This document shows positions 57,268-64,000 of a stretch of DNA of 64,000 nt, one piece after another. Location: the NCBI GenBank assembly GCA_035503915.1, contig DATJSU010000022.1, positions 186,001 through 250,000 of the forward strand, given 5' to 3'. How positions within the stretch are numbered: the first letter of the stretch is position 1; every line of letters begins with the position of its first letter. Under the pieces are notes generated by a model. That model did not search any database, had not been told where the DNA came from, and saw only the letters and a list, made by a program, of their open reading frames with translations. The position numbers were made by a program, and so were the translations under genes. The stretch is from DATJMJ01 sp035503915 (GTDB lineage: Bacteria > Actinomycetota > Acidimicrobiia > Acidimicrobiales > Palsa-688).

Positions 57268-58769
57268 AGCCTGGCGGGAGAGCAGCTTCGGCCCCGCTCA
57301 TGGGGCGTGAAAGCGAGCCGGCTATTTTCGAGTTCTCGGTGCCGGGCCGCCGGAGCGCGTCGTTCCGGGCGACGGGGTTGCCCGACTGGCAGGCAGGTGA
57401 GCTCGTACCTGCCGAGGACCTTCGCGAGCAGCCGCCGGTACTTGTCGAGGTTTCCGAAAGGGACCTCGTTGCGCACCTCACGCGCCTTTCCCATCGCCAG
57501 TACTCGGTTGACTTAGGCGCTTACCCGCTCGGTTCTTGCACGATGAAGTACAACCCCAAGGTCTGCGACGAAGCCGCGGCGCTGCCCGGCCTAACGGGTG
57601 TTCACCCGGCCACGCCAGCGCCCTTTGCTCAGGGTTGGCTCGGGCTTCTCTGGGCCCTGGGAGATGCATTGTGCAAAGTCACGGGTATGTCGGCGGTGAC
57701 TCTCCAGCCTCCAGCTGGCGCCGCTGGCGAACTAACCGGTCTCCTCCTGATGAGGGCCTGGCACCGAAGCCATGGCCGCTCCCCGGGCAAGGTCCTTATC
57801 CCGGACTCCGCCCATGGGACCAACCCAGCGTCGGTGAGCCTCGCCGGCTATACGACGGTCAGTATCCCCTCGGACGAAAGGGGCCTCGTCAAGCCCTCCA
57901 ACCTGAGCAGGCACCTCGATGACGACGTCGCTGGCATCATGCTCACCAACCCCAATACCCTTGGCCTTTTCGAAGAGGACATAGCCGAGCTGGCGTCTAT
58001 GGTCCACGAGGCTGGCGGGCTGCTCTATTACGACGGTGCCAACCTCAATGCGATCCTCGGCGTGACTCGCCCAGGTGACATGGGCTTCGACATCGTCCAT
58101 CTCAACTTGCACAAGACTTTCGCCGTCCCCCACGGTGGCGGCGGGCCGGGAGCGGGGCCGGTCGCGGTCGGGCCCGAACTTGCTGATTTGTTGCCGGGGC
58201 CTCTTCCAACCCAGAACGCTGATGGCACTTTCGGCTGGGCCAACCCGGCGCGCTCGATTGGGCGCGCGCACGGTTGGCATGGCAACGCTCTCGCCTTGGC
58301 GAGAGCTTGGGCCTACATACTTGCCAACGGCTCGGACGGGCTGCGGCGCGTAGCGGAGGCGGCGGTGCTCAACGCGAACTGGTTGCTCGCTCAGTTGAGA
58401 GGGACTTACGCCATCCCCTACGACCGCCCAGCGATGCACGAGGTAGTGGTCTCGACGAAGGGCGCTCCCGGCACGAGCGACGAAATGCATGCCTTAGACG
58501 TCGGGAAGCGCCTGCTAGAGAAGGGTTTTCACGCTCCCACAGTGTACTTCCCCTTGATAGTGCCGGAGGCTCTCATGATCGAGCCGACGGAGACCGAAAG
58601 CCCAGAGACGGTCGCCGCGCTTGCAGAGGCATTCCTCGCTATCGCACACGAGGGCCCGGAGCCGGCTCTGCACGCGCCACGGAGCACCCCGGTGGGACGT
58701 GTTGACGAAGCGCGGGCCGCCCGCTCTTTGGTAGCGACCTGGGACGCCTCAACCGAGAGTGAAAACTAG
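57264..58769 (+). CDS. gcvPB: Glycine dehydrogenase (decarboxylating) subunit 2
   Basis: The PLP-binding half of the split P protein, 501 residues. The PLP lysine is Lys284 in HLNLHKTFAVPHGGGGPGAG. The Gly-rich segment and LGSCTMKYNPKV, QPPAGAAGELTGLL and DSAHGTNPASV are characteristic. A split P protein is common in thermophilic and Gram-positive lineages, whereas mycobacteria have a single-chain GcvB. The 3' end overlaps the convergent RodZ-like gene by 21 bases. Confidence 0.96.
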   Translation: MKPGGRAASAPLMGRESEPAIFEFSVPGRRSASFRATGLPDWQAGELVPAEDLREQPPVLVEVSERDLVAHLTRLSHRQYSVDLGAYPLGSCTMKYNPKVCDEAAALPGLTGVHPATPAPFAQGWLGLLWALGDALCKVTGMSAVTLQPPAGAAGELTGLLLMRAWHRSHGRSPGKVLIPDSAHGTNPASVSLAGYTTVSIPSDERGLVKPSNLSRHLDDDVAGIMLTNPNTLGLFEEDIAELASMVHEAGGLLYYDGANLNAILGVTRPGDMGFDIVHLNLHKTFAVPHGGGGPGAGPVAVGPELADLLPGPLPTQNADGTFGWANPARSIGRAHGWHGNALALARAWAYILANGSDGLRRVAEAAVLNANWLLAQLRGTYAIPYDRPAMHEVVVSTKGAPGTSDEMHALDVGKRLLEKGFHAPTVYFPLIVPEALMIEPTETESPETVAALAEAFLAIAHEGPEPALHAPRSTPVGRVDEARAARSLVATWDASTESEN

Positions 58770-60035
58770 GTTGACCGGGACGGCCTTGGTCGCCCCCGGG
58801 ATCGCCATGTGCGCACCGTCCACCAACACATGCGCGTAGACGGGGTCGCCTAGGCGCATCCAGGCGGGCCCGGTCACCTTGGAAGCCATGCCCGACTCGA
58901 GAGTCCCCTGGTAGATGACAGGCCCGTTCCTGCTCCCGACGCGGACTTCGATCCAGCACGGCCCGCTCGCTTCGACCACGATCGAGGCCGAAGCAGACGT
59001 CAGCTGGTAGGTAGCGGTACCTCCGGCAGTGCCGAGCAGCACCGCTGGTTTAGGAGGCTGAGGCGGTGCGCTGGTGCTCGTACTGGTGACGGCTGGGGCG
59101 CCGGTCGTGGGCGGGGGGGGTACCGTCGGCTTGGTCGCGCTCGCATGCGTGGTGGGCGGCGAGCTGAGGTGGGCTGGTGCCTTGCCCGGGGGCCTTGCCA
59201 AGGCCAATGTGGCTCCCGCGGCAGCCAAGATGGCCAGGACGGCCGCCGCCGCCAACCAGCGCGGCGCGCCAAAACGGCGGCCGGGAAGGTAGGCCCGCCC
59301 GGGAGCCACGCTCGGGGCTGTTTGAGGGGGCTCCCCGCCTGCGCCCGCTACGGGGACACCAGTACCCGCGGCCTGTTCAGGCGGGGGCCGCCCCGACAGG
59401 TCGTCAAAATAGAAGGTGTGCGGCCGGATGATCGCGACCGGTCGGGTGGGCGGCTCTGCTGTGGCGGGAGGCTGCGGGAACAGGCCAGGGATGGTTTCTT
59501 CGCCGGGAGAGTAGCCGTAGCGCTCTGAGGGCGCAGGCTGGTCCTCGGTGGTGGTCTCAGCCGGCGCTGGAGCAGCGGGCGGAGGTGTCGGTGGAGTCGC
59601 GCGGAGCACAACAGGGCTGGTCGAGCGCGTTCGAACGAGCTTCGCGCCCTCGGCACCCGGCAGCGTTGCTGAGGCCGTCACGGCGTCGATCGAGGCCGCC
59701 GATGGGGCATGGCGAGATGGCCGGCGCAAGGGGGAAGGGGCGGATAGCCCGGACCGGGCGAACGGCCTCGGCGGGGGCAGTTGTGCCCCGACGGTCTCGA
59801 CCGCCCCACCGGGCCCGATCACCCGCACGTGTGCTTGATGGTCGGCTTTGGGAGAGCCGGTACCCAACGGTGCGGGCGGGGAGCCCGCCTCCGGCCCTTG
59901 CGTCATATCCGCCAGCGTTTCCAGAGCCTGTTGGTGACGTTTAACTGAACGCGCCCTCACCCAAAACCCTCGCCCGATCTGCGCCGCCGAGGCGAGAGCG
60001 CAGGCACTCACCAAGACGACGAGCAAAAGCCCCAT
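58749..60035 (-). CDS. Membrane protein with RodZ C-terminal-like (DUF4115) domain
   Basis: A 428-residue protein with an N-terminal hydrophobic segment (LLLVVLVSACALASAA), a long Pro/Ala/Thr-rich cytoplasmic-type stretch, a second membrane helix (RWLAAAAVLAILAAAGATLAL, about 270-290), a Pro/Thr-rich linker, and a C-terminal beta domain (SIVVEASGPCWIEVRVG, then GPAWMRLGDPVYAHVLVDG) resembling the RodZ C-terminal domain DUF4115. The helix-turn-helix of true RodZ is missing. It may link wall synthesis to a cytoplasmic partner. AAGGAG lies five bases before the ATG. Confidence 0.75.
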   Translation of the reverse strand: MGLLLVVLVSACALASAAQIGRGFWVRARSVKRHQQALETLADMTQGPEAGSPPAPLGTGSPKADHQAHVRVIGPGGAVETVGAQLPPPRPFARSGLSAPSPLRRPSRHAPSAASIDAVTASATLPGAEGAKLVRTRSTSPVVLRATPPTPPPAAPAPAETTTEDQPAPSERYGYSPGEETIPGLFPQPPATAEPPTRPVAIIRPHTFYFDDLSGRPPPEQAAGTGVPVAGAGGEPPQTAPSVAPGRAYLPGRRFGAPRWLAAAAVLAILAAAGATLALARPPGKAPAHLSSPPTTHASATKPTVPPPPTTGAPAVTSTSTSAPPQPPKPAVLLGTAGGTATYQLTSASASIVVEASGPCWIEVRVGSRNGPVIYQGTLESGMASKVTGPAWMRLGDPVYAHVLVDGAHMAIPGATKAVPVNLVFTLG

Positions 60036-60365
60036 CTGTGCTCCTTAACGCCGTGCAGGGGCGCTTGGTTCAAGAATACGTGAAAAAGCGGTCCTTTTCG
60101 CGCGGCCCGTCTCAGCCGAGCGCATGCGCGCAAGGCCCGAGCGCCGTCCCGTGCACACCTGGGCGCAGCCTGTGCCTCGCACGAACGGCCGCGGTGGGCC
60201 AGCTCCACTCGCGCCACCTGCAGACAGCTGGCTGGGCAGGCTAGCCTCACGGGTCGGCATGATCCCCCGTACGCGCCCCCTCATTGAGTGCCGTCTCGTG
60301 GGATGTTTGCTCGCTGGCAGCCCCCGGGAGCTTGCGGTCGCTACTCGAGAAAGCACTTGGAAATA
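60036..60365. other. Intergenic region between the RodZ-like and PlsY-like genes
   Basis: These 330 bases lie between divergent genes. The RodZ-like ribosome site is at its left end. The PlsY-like frame remains open into this region (possible ATG at 60288), so part of it may be coding. I recognise no RNA gene or repeat. Confidence 0.5.
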
Positions 60366-61013
60366 GTGGCCGCCGCGCGCCCAGCCCTCGCGGTCGCAGC
60401 GGGATTCGCAGCAGGGGCAATACCTTTCTCCAATTTGATGGCGCGGCGGGCGGCCGGCGTCGACCTGCGGGACGTTGGCACGGGCACAGTTTCCGGCTCC
60501 GGCCTGCAGAAAGTAGCCGGCGCGGGGCCCCTTGCTGTCGTAGGCATTTTCGAGCTCGCAAAGGGTGCCCTCGGGCCAGCTCTAGCCGGGCGCTCGCACC
60601 CCGTCGCAGCGGCCTTGGCTGGCGCTGCCGCGGTCAGCGGGCATAATTGGTCGCCCTGGCTCGGGGGGGCTGGCGGGCGCGGGATTTCCCCCGCAATTGG
60701 CTCACTTTTGGTTAACGGGCCGGCAGGTTCGGCGGTGCTGCTGGCCGGGTTGGCGGGGGGCAAGTTGGCGGGGGAGACGGCGCTTGGGTCAGTGGTGGCG
60801 TACGCGTTGCTCGTTCCCCTGACAGCTCGGGTGCACGGGCGGCACGGCGCATTTGCCGCTGCCGCCGTGCTCGTGCCAATCGTCGCCAAGCGGCTCATGG
60901 GCAACGCCCGGCCGGCCGAGGCGAGCGCCTGTGTTTACCTGAACAGGCTTTTCTTTGACAGGGACACGGTGCGCAAAACCGCGGCAGCGGCCCCCCGAGG
61001 CAGGGCAAACTGA
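60366..61013 (+). CDS. plsY: PlsY-like glycerol-3-phosphate acyltransferase (divergent)
   Basis: A roughly 215-residue membrane protein with the order of PlsY motifs: GAIPFSNLMARR, VGTGTVSGSGL (in place of SGNPGATN), ELAKGALGPAL and GHNWSPWLGGAGGRGISPAI (in place of GHxFPxxxxFKGGKG). The Asn and Thr of the glycine-rich loop are lost, so it is a divergent member; acyl-phosphate as donor is inferred. GTG at 60366 gives a normal PlsY length; ATG at 60288 would add 26 residues. The next gene, of the DegV/FakB family, is coupled through CTGA. FakB supplies acyl-phosphate in other bacteria, which fits. Confidence 0.78.
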   Translation: MAAARPALAVAAGFAAGAIPFSNLMARRAAGVDLRDVGTGTVSGSGLQKVAGAGPLAVVGIFELAKGALGPALAGRSHPVAAALAGAAAVSGHNWSPWLGGAGGRGISPAIGSLLVNGPAGSAVLLAGLAGGKLAGETALGSVVAYALLVPLTARVHGRHGAFAAAAVLVPIVAKRLMGNARPAEASACVYLNRLFFDRDTVRKTAAAAPRGRAN

Positions 61014-61870
61014 CCGTCGGGATCGTCACGGACAGCGCTTGCTCACTGCCGCCCGACTTGGTCGACCGCTACGGCATCGTGGTGGTGCCGATGTGGGTGA
61101 CGATCGGGGGCAAGCAGTACCAAGACGGTGACCTGAGCCTTGACGAGGTGCTCGGGCGCCTGGGCGAGGCGGTCAGCACGTCCGGTCCCGCTCCCGGTGA
61201 GCTGGCTGACGCCGCGGAGAAGTCGGACCAGGGCGAAGGCGTCGCCATCCTCACGATCTCGAGGCGGATGAGCGGCGTGTACCACGCTGCCGGCGTTGCC
61301 GCGGCTTCGTTGGAGGGCAAGAAGGTGGCCGTCGTCGACACGGGGACGGCCGCGGGAGCGCAGGGCCTGGTGGTGCTCGCCGCATCGACCGCGGCGGCCG
61401 CCGGGAGGCCGATCGCCGAGGTCGTTGAGGCCGCCGAGGCCGCTTCAGGCTCAACGAAGCTGCTGGCCACTTTGCCCACCCTCGAGCACCTGGCACGGGG
61501 TGGCCGCGTCCCCGGGGCGGCTGCTTGGGGCGCCCGCTGGTTGGGCCTGGCGCCGCTGTTCGAGTTCCGAGGCGGCAGAGTTTGGCCCCTCCGGCCGGCG
61601 AGGGGCGCGAGGTCGGCCTATCAACGGATGGTCTCGGCACTGGCACGCGACGCCGAACGGCAAACCCACCGCGGCGCAGAGCTCCACGTCGCGGCCCTGC
61701 ATGCCAAGGCCCCGGAAGCCGCGGCGTCGCTGCTAAGCGAGGTGAAACAAGTGGTGAGCCCCGTGGTGGAGTTTGTGGGGAGCTTTAGTGCGGTAATGGT
61801 GGCTCACACGGGGCCGGGGTTGGTCGGCCTGGCCTGGAGGTGGGGGGCACCTGGGGGCGCGAGCGGCTAG
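61010..61870 (+). CDS. DegV/FakB-family fatty-acid-binding protein, apparent CTG start
   Basis: A 286-residue DegV-fold protein. The N-terminal VGIVTDSACSLPPDLVDRYG is the family signature and lies upstream of the first TTG (61058), so translation must begin earlier. In this frame the only plausible start is CTG at 61010, overlapping the PlsY-like stop as CTGA. Other family blocks: STSGPAPGEL, ISRRMSGVYHAA, VDTGTAAGAQG and LARGGRVPGAAAWGARWLGL. DegV proteins of the FakB type carry fatty acids for phosphorylation by FakA; no FakA gene is in view. Function is inferred from the family. Confidence 0.88.
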   Translation: MTVGIVTDSACSLPPDLVDRYGIVVVPMWVTIGGKQYQDGDLSLDEVLGRLGEAVSTSGPAPGELADAAEKSDQGEGVAILTISRRMSGVYHAAGVAAASLEGKKVAVVDTGTAAGAQGLVVLAASTAAAAGRPIAEVVEAAEAASGSTKLLATLPTLEHLARGGRVPGAAAWGARWLGLAPLFEFRGGRVWPLRPARGARSAYQRMVSALARDAERQTHRGAELHVAALHAKAPEAAASLLSEVKQVVSPVVEFVGSFSAVMVAHTGPGLVGLAWRWGAPGGASG

Positions 61871-61878
61871 CCCGCAGG

Positions 61879-62571
61879 CTACCCGGCCAGCGGCGCGGTC
61901 GCGGCGCGGACCTCGTTGCCGTGACGTGCGAGGCCCCGCTTGAACCACCAGGTCGACACGGCCACACCGGCACCCGTGAGCACCCAGGAGAGCCCCGTCT
62001 TGGCGAGAAGGAATGTTGCGGCCGCGCCTACCAGGCCGTTGGCATGTGCATGGTCGAGGGGGACGTTGAGGAGGAGCGCCAGTGTGCCGCCGGCGTTCGC
62101 GAGGCTGACCAAGGCCCACAGGAGGCTGATCCGCACGAAGAGCTGGCGGACCTTGGGTCGCTTGAGGAACGAGGCGGGCATCGGGACAAAGTCGTGAGCG
62201 AGCCTCTCGGCGAGCGGCCGGCCCAGGGGCACGGAGAGCAAGAACGCGCCCCCGACGAGGGCAGTGGCGAGCGAGGGTTGCAGGAAGTAGACGAAGAGGC
62301 TGCTGCTGCCGCTGGCGAGAGCGAGGATCGAACGGGCGGTGATGCCGAGGGTGGCGATCACGAGGAGGCCCGGGAAGCCTTCCTTGCGGACGAGACGGCG
62401 AGCGAGGGCGAGGTAGTTCCACCCGAGGGCGGTCAAGATGGCGCCTTTGGGGCCAATGAACGAAAGCGCCGCATAAAACAGCACCAGCGGAACGAGCGTG
62501 GCTTCTACCACCTGAGGAGCCGCCCGCTTGGCCAGCTCGGTTAGCCGCGGCAGCTCGAAATGTTTTTCCAC
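61879..62571 (-). CDS. VC0807-type integral membrane protein
   Basis: A polytopic protein of about 230 residues with five or six helices: EATLVPLVLFYAALSFIG, GLLVIATLGITARSILALAS, FLQPSLATALVGGAFLLSVP and two more. The phrase SVPLGRPLAERLAHDFVPMP is a recognisable signature of the VC0807/DUF3159-like group, whose function is not established. I start it at GTG 62571 because the longer frame to 62862 is basic and low-complexity. No good ribosome site was found. It converges on the degV homologue. Confidence 0.72.
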   Translation of the reverse strand: MEKHFELPRLTELAKRAAPQVVEATLVPLVLFYAALSFIGPKGAILTALGWNYLALARRLVRKEGFPGLLVIATLGITARSILALASGSSSLFVYFLQPSLATALVGGAFLLSVPLGRPLAERLAHDFVPMPASFLKRPKVRQLFVRISLLWALVSLANAGGTLALLLNVPLDHAHANGLVGAAATFLLAKTGLSWVLTGAGVAVSTWWFKRGLARHGNEVRAATAPLAG

Positions 62572-63024
62572 ACTATTGGCTCGGCGTAAGCGCGACGGCC
62601 TTGAGGTGGTTTCTCGGCCCCCGCCGGGCTGAGAGGTGCTTTTAGGGCCAGGTGCTGGCAAGTTCTCGGGGAGCCCGGGGTACGGTGGCTCACCCGTGAT
62701 TTCGTTGCTTGCGGTACTTGCGGTGATTTGCAAATTTTCCCTTTGGTGTGCCGCGTTTCGGCGGGTGCTTCGTCCCGGTAGCAAGAGGTGGGCCAACCAC
62801 CGATAAGGGGACGCTCCACCGGCGGCGTCCCGCGCGGAACGCGTTGGTAGCCATCTTCGCATATGTCCGCATGGGGCCGGTAGGCGAGGGGCCCCTAATT
62901 TGGAGGACTTAGGGAAGTATCAGCTTCCCAAAGTGGACTGCGTGGGCCTTGCCGGCACCCGGTGTGCGCGACGAACCTTAGGTGGGCATAAACAAGGGCT
63001 GAACGGACTACCCTGCAGGGAAGA
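62572..63024. other. Intergenic region before the YbhN-like gene
   Basis: These 453 bases lie between divergent genes. The upper part may belong to the VC0807 gene if its upstream ATG at 62862 is used. The lower part shows no convincing promoter and no RNA gene or known motif. Confidence 0.5.
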
Positions 63025-64000
63025 GTGCGTTCCCCGCCAGTGCGAGGTGTTGGGGACAGCGGTCCCTGTGACTCAGCTGCCGCGGGCGGGCAAACTGCCA
63101 GCGGGCAGCCGGCGCAGACGCGCCCTAAAGCCGAGGACGTGCAAATCACCGATGCTCGCCGGTCCGGGGAAAGAGATCCCATAGTTCTCGAAGAGCGCAA
63201 CGGCGTCCGGCGGGGTCACCCCGCGACCAAGCGGGATGGTGGCCCCGACGGCGGCCGCAAACGCAAACGCTCTGGTTCCAAGACTGCGAGCCGCCGACGC
63301 CGGGCAATCCTGCGCTGGGTGGTCGAAATCGCTGTCTTAGTTGCTGCCGCGCTGTTCGTAATTCGCCGGGCCGGCAACAGCATCGGCCAAATTGGCACGA
63401 TCTTCGGCCACTTGCATTGGCATTGGCTGCTTGTTTCAGTTGCGGCCGAGTGCGGTTCCATCGCGGCGCTGTCCTGGCTTCAAGAGAGGCTCCTCCGAGC
63501 GGCCGACGTCGAGGTGACCGTGAAGGACCTCCTGCCCGTGACGGCCGCAAGCAATGCGGTCGCCCAATCGTTGCCAGCCGGCATCCTCTTTGCTGAGGGC
63601 TATTCCTTCCGCCAGTACCAGCGCCTCGGTGCCGGCCGGGCGTCGGGCATTTGGGCGGAACTTTCTGCGGGCGCGCTCGCTGCTGCCGCCCTGGCCGGCG
63701 TCGCGGTGGCGGGGGCTGTCATCGTAGGCGACGGCTTGCGGACGAAGTTGCTCCCGCCCTTGGCCTTCGTGCTGGCGGGAGCGTTGGTGGCGGCAGCATT
63801 GTTCCGTAGGGCGCCACTGCTTGGGACGCTCATCGGCAAGATCCTTCGCAGGTCAGAACGCATCCTGCCCTCGAGCCTGTGCCGTCACCTCCGAACGGCC
63901 GAGGACGCGGTCAATGAGATGACCGGTTTCCAGCCTTCGTGGGCCTTGTGGGCGACTTGCCTGGCAGCTGCGATCTTGAACTGGGGCATGGACGCCGTCG
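63025..64000 (+). CDS. YbhN/UPF0104-type lysylphosphatidylglycerol synthetase-like membrane protein (3' end outside window)
   Basis: The frame is open to the last base, so the gene is cut by the window. After a basic, Gly-rich N-terminus come membrane helices: WVVEIAVLVAAALFVIRRAG, WHWLLVSVAAECGSIAALSW and further ones. The stretch LLPVTAASNAVAQSLPAG matches the polar-helix pattern of the UPF0104 (YbhN, MprF-N-terminal) family. Members transport or flip lipids or aminoacylated lipids. Start is uncertain: GTG at 63025 (with GGGA just before) or GTG at 63139. About 325 residues are visible. Confidence 0.72.
   Translation, partial: MRSPPVRGVGDSGPCDSAAAGGQTASGQPAQTRPKAEDVQITDARRSGERDPIVLEERNGVRRGHPATKRDGGPDGGRKRKRSGSKTASRRRRAILRWVVEIAVLVAAALFVIRRAGNSIGQIGTIFGHLHWHWLLVSVAAECGSIAALSWLQERLLRAADVEVTVKDLLPVTAASNAVAQSLPAGILFAEGYSFRQYQRLGAGRASGIWAELSAGALAAAALAGVAVAGAVIVGDGLRTKLLPPLAFVLAGALVAAALFRRAPLLGTLIGKILRRSERILPSSLCRHLRTAEDAVNEMTGFQPSWALWATCLAAAILNWGMDAV

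Overview
The window is GC-rich bacterial DNA with dense, mostly plus-strand genes, many GTG and TTG starts, and frequent stop/start overlaps (ATGA, GTGA, TGATG, and twice CTGA). Gene content points to an actinobacterium. The order pnp - M16 peptidase - dapB - dapA - rnj - ftsK - pgsA - recA - miaB - miaA - dapF - hflX - lexA - LysM gene - nrdR follows the mycobacterial gpsI-to-nrdR region. The gcvH - FHA - MerR - bifunctional nuclease - MerR run is another actinobacterial block. LexA boxes of the GAAC-N4-GTTT type fit as well. An E. coli-type DapD, a pyrophosphate-type phosphofructokinase and pyruvate phosphate dikinase suggest a deep lineage such as Acidimicrobiia, but that placement is inference. 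I saw no tRNA, rRNA, insertion sequence, prophage or CRISPR array.

Layout. 1-12.6 kb: RNA turnover (pnp, rnj), a Zn peptidase, dapB/dapA, the DNA translocase ftsK, homoserine kinase, rimO, pgsA and cinA. 12.6-18 kb: an odd 125-residue GyrA-like fragment, an Asp/Glu racemase, recA interrupted by a 366-residue intein with a LAGLIDADG endonuclease, a DUF1707 membrane protein and thpR. 18-26 kb: miaB, miaA, dapF, hflX, dapC, dapD, dapE. With dapB and dapA this gives dihydrodipicolinate synthase and reductase plus the whole succinylase branch to meso-diaminopimelate. 26-34 kb: a PfkB sugar kinase divergent from manA, then lexA divergent from a LysM protein, nrdR, a PPi-type pfkA, an inositol-monophosphatase-family gene, a PIG-L deacetylase and dinB. 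34-41 kb: accessory genes (solute-binding protein, GH5-like glycosidase, DUF3040, a DUF6941-like protein, a small conserved protein, HNH nuclease, lipoate ligase). 41-48 kb: ppdK, a soluble PRC/MgtE_N/CBS protein and a divergent Nramp transporter. 48-51 kb: a second CDP-alcohol phosphatidyltransferase and a nucleotidyltransferase/phosphomannomutase fusion. 51-59 kb: the complete glycine cleavage system (H, T, PA, PB) wrapped around an FHA protein, two MerR regulators and a bifunctional nuclease. 59-64 kb: envelope genes (RodZ-like C-terminal domain protein, PlsY-like acyltransferase, DegV/FakB-like protein, a VC0807-type membrane protein and a YbhN-like protein cut by the window end).

How the genes work together. 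Lysine/cell-wall precursor synthesis (dap genes), SOS control (recA, lexA, a LysM division-inhibitor candidate), PPi-linked sugar metabolism (PPi-PFK and PPDK), mannose activation (manA, nucleotidyltransferase), glycine cleavage and phospholipid synthesis (two CDP-alcohol transferases, PlsY, DegV) are the main themes.

The most interesting candidates for something new are four. First, the soluble MgtE_N/CBS protein beside an Nramp homologue whose metal-site residues are changed, which could be a Mg2+ sensor split from its channel. Second, the stand-alone GyrA coiled-coil gene. Third, CTG start codons at CTGA junctions in miaA and the degV homologue. Fourth, the coupled PlsY-DegV pair. All functional statements are read from the sequence alone.
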